Shown in pieces: positions 5,383-6,990 of a stretch of 6,990 bases of DNA; position 1 is the stretch's first letter, and every line of letters begins with the position of its first letter. Under the pieces are notes generated by a model that was not told the DNA's origin, did no database searches, and was given only the letters and a program-made list of their open reading frames with translations. The translations under genes were made by a program, and so were the position numbers. This DNA comes from Desulfobacteraceae bacterium (GTDB taxonomy: Bacteria > Desulfobacterota > DSM-4660 > Desulfatiglandales > B25-G16), in assembly GCA_030615565.1 (NCBI GenBank), contig JAUWZC010000116.1, positions 1 through 6,990 of the forward strand, in the 5' to 3' direction.

Positions 5383-5645
5383 CTTAATTCTCTCCATTTT
5401 CGTATCTCAGCGACGCCATCCCATTTGCCAGACTTTATCCTCAGCTTTCTAATGTCAGCTGATGCTCTTTGAATAGACATTCGTTTTATGCGTTCAGCCG
5501 CTTCTTCTTCTATCATTTCCATAAAAAATCGGAGTGCTTCAAGTATTAACCCACTTCTGGTCATGCCTTCAGATCTTGCAAATTTGTCGATTTTTTTTAA
5601 TTCTTCTCCAGGAAGTGTGATGTTAATCTTTACTACTCTACCCAT
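5379..5645 (-). CDS. vapB: VapB-4, ribbon-helix-helix antitoxin
   Basis: An 88-residue RHH antitoxin: strand VVKINITLP (4-12), helices GEELKKIDKFARSEG and TRSGLILEALRFFMEM, an acidic then basic linker, and the C-terminal motif GKWDGVAEIRKWREL shared with VapB-1. The start at 5645 is secured by a consensus AGGAGGT six bases upstream. It overlaps the toxin start by four bases (ATGA), or 19 if the toxin begins at 5397. Because both toxin and antitoxin resemble module 1, cross-neutralisation is possible. Confidence 0.92.
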   Translation of the reverse strand: MGRVVKINITLPGEELKKIDKFARSEGMTRSGLILEALRFFMEMIEEEAAERIKRMSIQRASADIRKLRIKSGKWDGVAEIRKWRELR

Positions 5646-5670
5646 TTTATTACCTCCTGATATATTGATG

Positions 5671-5708
5671 CTTATAAGTATAAAAAGGTATTCTTATAAG
5701 TTTGTCAA
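5671..5708 (-). promoter_or_regulatory. vapBC-4 promoter with two CTTATAAG operators
   Basis: Minus strand -35 TTGACA (5703-5708). The -10 is less certain, best as TTTATA (5679-5684, spacer 18) or TATACT (5677-5682, spacer 20). Two exact copies of the palindrome CTTATAAG (5671-5678 and 5693-5700) lie 22 bases apart centre to centre, about two helical turns, flanking the -10 region. This suits two RHH dimers bound on one face of the DNA. Confidence 0.65.
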
Positions 5709-5748
5709 GATAAAAATTGGTTTGCATTTAAGAATTAAAAGTCAACGA

Positions 5749-5824
5749 CCCCGCCCTTCCGGGCGGGGTTTGAAAAAAGGAAATAATTCATTAGCCGCCT
5801 CCATCCCCACCCTCCCGGGTGGGG
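5749..5824. repeat. Pair of related GC hairpins
   Basis: Hairpin A is CCCCGCCC-TTCC-GGGCGGGG (5749-5768); hairpin B is CCCCACCC-TCCC-GGGTGGGG (5805-5824). Both have eight-base stems and four-base loops and differ by a paired G-C to A-T change in the stem. Neither is followed by a proper T-run on either strand, so they are poor intrinsic terminators and more like palindromic repeats. Confidence 0.65.
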
Positions 5825-5976
5825 CATTAAAGGGCGGCGGTACATTTTCTTAAAGACCTTTCAATCTTTAACCACCCTAATCTAGATGCCATACACATGG
5901 AATAATGTAATGCCTTGTTAAATATGTTCATTATTAAAATATTATTGAAATTTTCTGATAAAAATAGAATCTAAAC

Positions 5977-6037
5977 CCAATATTCCAACATTCCATTATT
6001 CCCTGGCCCAGACCCGCCTGCCAGATGGCGGGCAGGC
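5977..6037. repeat. Inverted TGGAAT block and GC palindrome
   Basis: The block at 5977-6006 contains TTCCAACATTCCA (5983-5995), the exact reverse complement of TGGAATGTTGGAA at 4728-4740. It is followed by a palindrome with GCCTGCC (6016-6022) and GGCAGGC (6031-6037), or alternatively CCCGCC (6013-6018) with GGCGGG (6027-6032). Confidence 0.5.
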
Positions 6038-6193
6038 CTGGCATGCAATAAATAATTTTATAGATTATACTCTCGAAGTATTACGGCGGCACTATAATGT
6101 TATGGAAAAGTCGCGCCCCTGGCCCAGACCTGATTATCTGGCTATATACTTGCATACATGGAATATGCGCCAGGGCGGGCAGGGCAGGCCAAG

Positions 6194-6272
6194 ATTCTCC
6201 CGCATAGCGGGATGAGCGACCCGCCCGCCATGCGAGTCCGCAAGGCGAGGCGGGCGGGAGCAAACTAAGTTC
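6194..6272. repeat. 79-bp repeat, copy 2
   Basis: Direct-orientation partner of 4817-4895, with a single difference (GCAAAC here, GCGAAC there). Both hairpins are preserved: CCCGCCCGCC at 6220-6229 and GGCGGGCGGG at 6249-6258. Similarity stops sharply at both ends. Recombination between the copies would remove vapBC-4 and all sequence between. Confidence 0.8.
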
Positions 6273-6278
6273 CCTTTC

Positions 6279-6303
6279 ACCTTTAGTCTTTCGCCGTTAG
6301 ACG
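6279..6303. repeat. Partial composite repeat beside copy 2 of the 79-bp repeat
   Basis: CACCTTTAGTCTTTCGCC followed by GTTAGACGAG resembles the CCTTTAGTCTTCTGCCTCAA and ACGAGG part at 3718-3783, without the heptamer part. Confidence 0.4.
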
Positions 6304-6329
6304 AGCGTAGTTATTAAGGAGGTAAATTT

Positions 6330-6437
6330 GTGATTATTTATACTTTTTCTGAAGCACATCATCCCATCCCTCTAAATCAATGGCTTCAAAATCTTTCGCA
6401 AAAGATCAAGTCCGGTGTTACTTACCAGATTGTTTGA
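6330..6437 (+). CDS. Possible 35-residue ORF with a consensus ribosome binding site
   Basis: A GTG start at 6330 follows a perfect AAGGAGGT (6316-6323) by six bases and opens 35 codons ending at TGA 6435-6437. The peptide (beginning VIIYTFSEAHHPIPLNQWLQ) is not recognised and is read antisense to the MazE-like relic and the last codons of vapC-5, so its coding potential is poor. The strong ribosome binding site may instead be a leftover of a lost plus-strand gene. No convincing promoter precedes it. Confidence 0.25.
   Translation: MIIYTFSEAHHPIPLNQWLQNLSQKIKSGVTYQIV
6334..6405 (-). pseudogene. Relic of a MazE-like antitoxin C-terminus
   Basis: The minus-strand frame reads SFAKDFEAIDLEGWDDV then LQKKYK and a stop. 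It aligns with the tail of the intact antitoxin at 2575-2817 (SIAKEFESVDLEGWDEY). At DNA level, 6360-6380 is identical to 2583-2603. A TGA stop directly upstream (6406-6408) and the absence of any RHH N-terminus or mazF show that only the tail survives. It sits just downstream of vapC-5. Confidence 0.7.
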
Positions 6438-6817
6438 ACATGTGGATATTTAAGTATTTTTTCATCTTTTGTGAGCAAAGGTGCTCCCATTGAAACTGCG
6501 GTAGCAATTATTATGCGGTCCGCGGGATCACTATGAAGAGGTTGTGGCAAATTCACCGATTTAATTGCTATTGAATTATCAACAGGTATGAATGTAATAA
6601 ACGGCAATGCCTCTGATTTTGCTATCCAGTCGGTTACGCCAAGCGTGAGTCGCAATCGTTTTTTAGCAACCAAAAGTGCAACCTCCCAAGCGCTTATAGA
6701 TGAGATTAATATCCCCTTCTCTTCCATGGCGGCATCCAAAGATCTTTTTGCCCTTTTAGAAAGTAATTCTGGATTACTAACGAACAACACCCAGACATAT
6801 GTATCCAGAACTATCAT
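6422..6817 (-). CDS. vapC: VapC-5, PIN toxin of a Phd-type module
   Basis: A 131-residue PIN toxin of the class paired with Phd/YefM antitoxins. Acidic residues are D5 (VLDTYVW), E45 (ISAWEVALL), D100 (HSDPADRIIIATA) and D118 (LLTKDEKI). The common DTHVW motif reads DTYVW here; that histidine is not one of the metal-binding acidic residues. The start at 6817 shares ATGA with the antitoxin stop; an in-frame ATG at 6832 would add five residues and lie further inside the antitoxin gene. It appears intact and is a different VapC class from the other modules. Confidence 0.93.
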   Translation of the reverse strand: MIVLDTYVWVLFVSNPELLSKRAKRSLDAAMEEKGILISSISAWEVALLVAKKRLRLTLGVTDWIAKSEALPFITFIPVDNSIAIKSVNLPQPLHSDPADRIIIATAVSMGAPLLTKDEKILKYPHVQTIW

Positions 6818-6990
6818 TTTAAGGCCTCCCAATCATTTAACCCTACAGGAGCAGTTGGAGCCTCATACTTGATTACGGTATTGCGGAGCGCTTTTAAGGC
6901 TTCAGAAGGATCTTCAGAATATGGTATGATTTTTAAGACTGGTTTACCACGATCAGTTATGATTAATGCCTTCCCTTTTTGTTGCACCTC
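6814..6990 (-). CDS. Phd/YefM-family antitoxin, 5' end beyond the window
   Basis: The last 58 residues of a Phd/YefM antitoxin, from EVQQKGKALIITDRGKPVLK through IIPYSEDP to a tail ending GLNDWEALK. The GKxLIITxRGKPVxxI pattern is the family's DNA-binding and dimer region; the acidic/hydrophobic tail should wrap the PIN toxin. The N-terminal 20 or so residues and the promoter lie outside the window. Its TGA overlaps the toxin's ATG (ATGA), consistent with coupled translation. Confidence 0.85.
   Translation of the reverse strand, partial: EVQQKGKALIITDRGKPVLKIIPYSEDPSEALKALRNTVIKYEAPTAPVGLNDWEALK

Larger units (their letters stand above)
5709..6329. other. Gene-free stretch of repeats and palindromes
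   Basis: About 620 bases with no credible gene. Contents in order: two GC hairpins (5749-5824), a TGGAATAATG unit (5898-5907), an inverted TGGAAT block (5977-6006), a GC palindrome (6013-6037), a 14-base duplication CCCTGGCCCAGACC (near 6001 and 6117), the second 79-bp repeat (6194-6272) and a partial composite repeat (6279-6303). An open frame on the minus strand at 6081-6263 is only repeat sequence. Confidence 0.6.

Noticed and set aside
5749..5775. Intrinsic terminator
   Set aside because: The hairpin is strong, but the following sequence is TTTGAAAA rather than a T-run, and on the other strand no T-run follows either; no convergent transcript end is placed here.
5488..5853. Plus-strand open frame of 121 codons
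   Set aside because: It is antisense to vapB-4 and its promoter and runs into the GC hairpins.
6081..6263. Minus-strand open frame of 60 codons
   Set aside because: It is read through the 79-bp repeat and other GC-rich repeats, has no ribosome binding site and no family features.
2166..6303. CRISPR array
   Set aside because: The repeats are few, degenerate and irregularly spaced, with no regular spacers.

Overview
The window is a bacterial accessory region made almost entirely of toxin-antitoxin (TA) modules. In about 7 kb I read five complete two-gene modules, one module cut by the left edge, one cut by the right edge, and a relic of an eighth. No metabolic, structural, transposase, phage, rRNA or tRNA gene is visible. 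The coding sequence is AT-rich. The gaps carry dispersed TTCAG-type repeats, TGGAAT-type repeats and GC-rich palindromes. Such repeats suggest an uncultured, probably anaerobic environmental bacterium (Desulfobacterota, Nitrospirota or Omnitrophota would fit), but no taxonomic marker is present and this is weak inference.

Layout, left to right. (1) 3-1239, minus: a type IV AbiE pair, the AbiEi-like regulator first and the AbiEii-like nucleotidyltransferase second, which runs off the left edge. (2) 1415-2091, minus: vapBC-1, a ribbon-helix-helix (RHH) antitoxin plus a PIN toxin. (3) 2241-2817, minus: an RHH antitoxin plus a MazF/PemK toxin. (4) 3062-3647, minus: vapBC-2. (5) 3930-4518, plus: vapBC-3, the only module on the plus strand, whose PIN toxin has lost about 25-30 internal residues. 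(6) 4957-5645, minus: vapBC-4, homologous to vapBC-1 and lying between two 79-bp direct repeats (4817-4895 and 6194-6272). (7) 6334-6405, minus: a relic of a second MazE-like antitoxin C-terminus. (8) 6422-6990, minus: a Phd/YefM antitoxin (5' end outside the window) plus a PIN toxin.

In every module the antitoxin or regulator gene comes first and overlaps the toxin gene by 4 to 41 bases, as expected for translational coupling and antitoxin excess. Good sigma70-type promoters precede four modules (vapBC-1, mazEF, vapBC-2, vapBC-3), with a less certain one before vapBC-4. Each carries a different short palindrome over the -10 region or start point, which suggests that each module represses itself through its own operator.

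The gaps are not random. Degenerate copies of one composite repeat (a part reading CGTTTGAGGCAGAA on the minus strand, plus a TTCAGC-heptamer part) sit at several module boundaries, and GC hairpins and TGGAAT repeats crowd both sides of vapBC-4. The simplest reading is a TA island assembled and eroded by repeat-mediated recombination. I do not see a wholly new system. The points most worth checking are the internally deleted VapC, the antitoxin relic, the repeat-bounded vapBC-4 cassette, the altered active site of the AbiEii-like protein, and the set of unlike operators.
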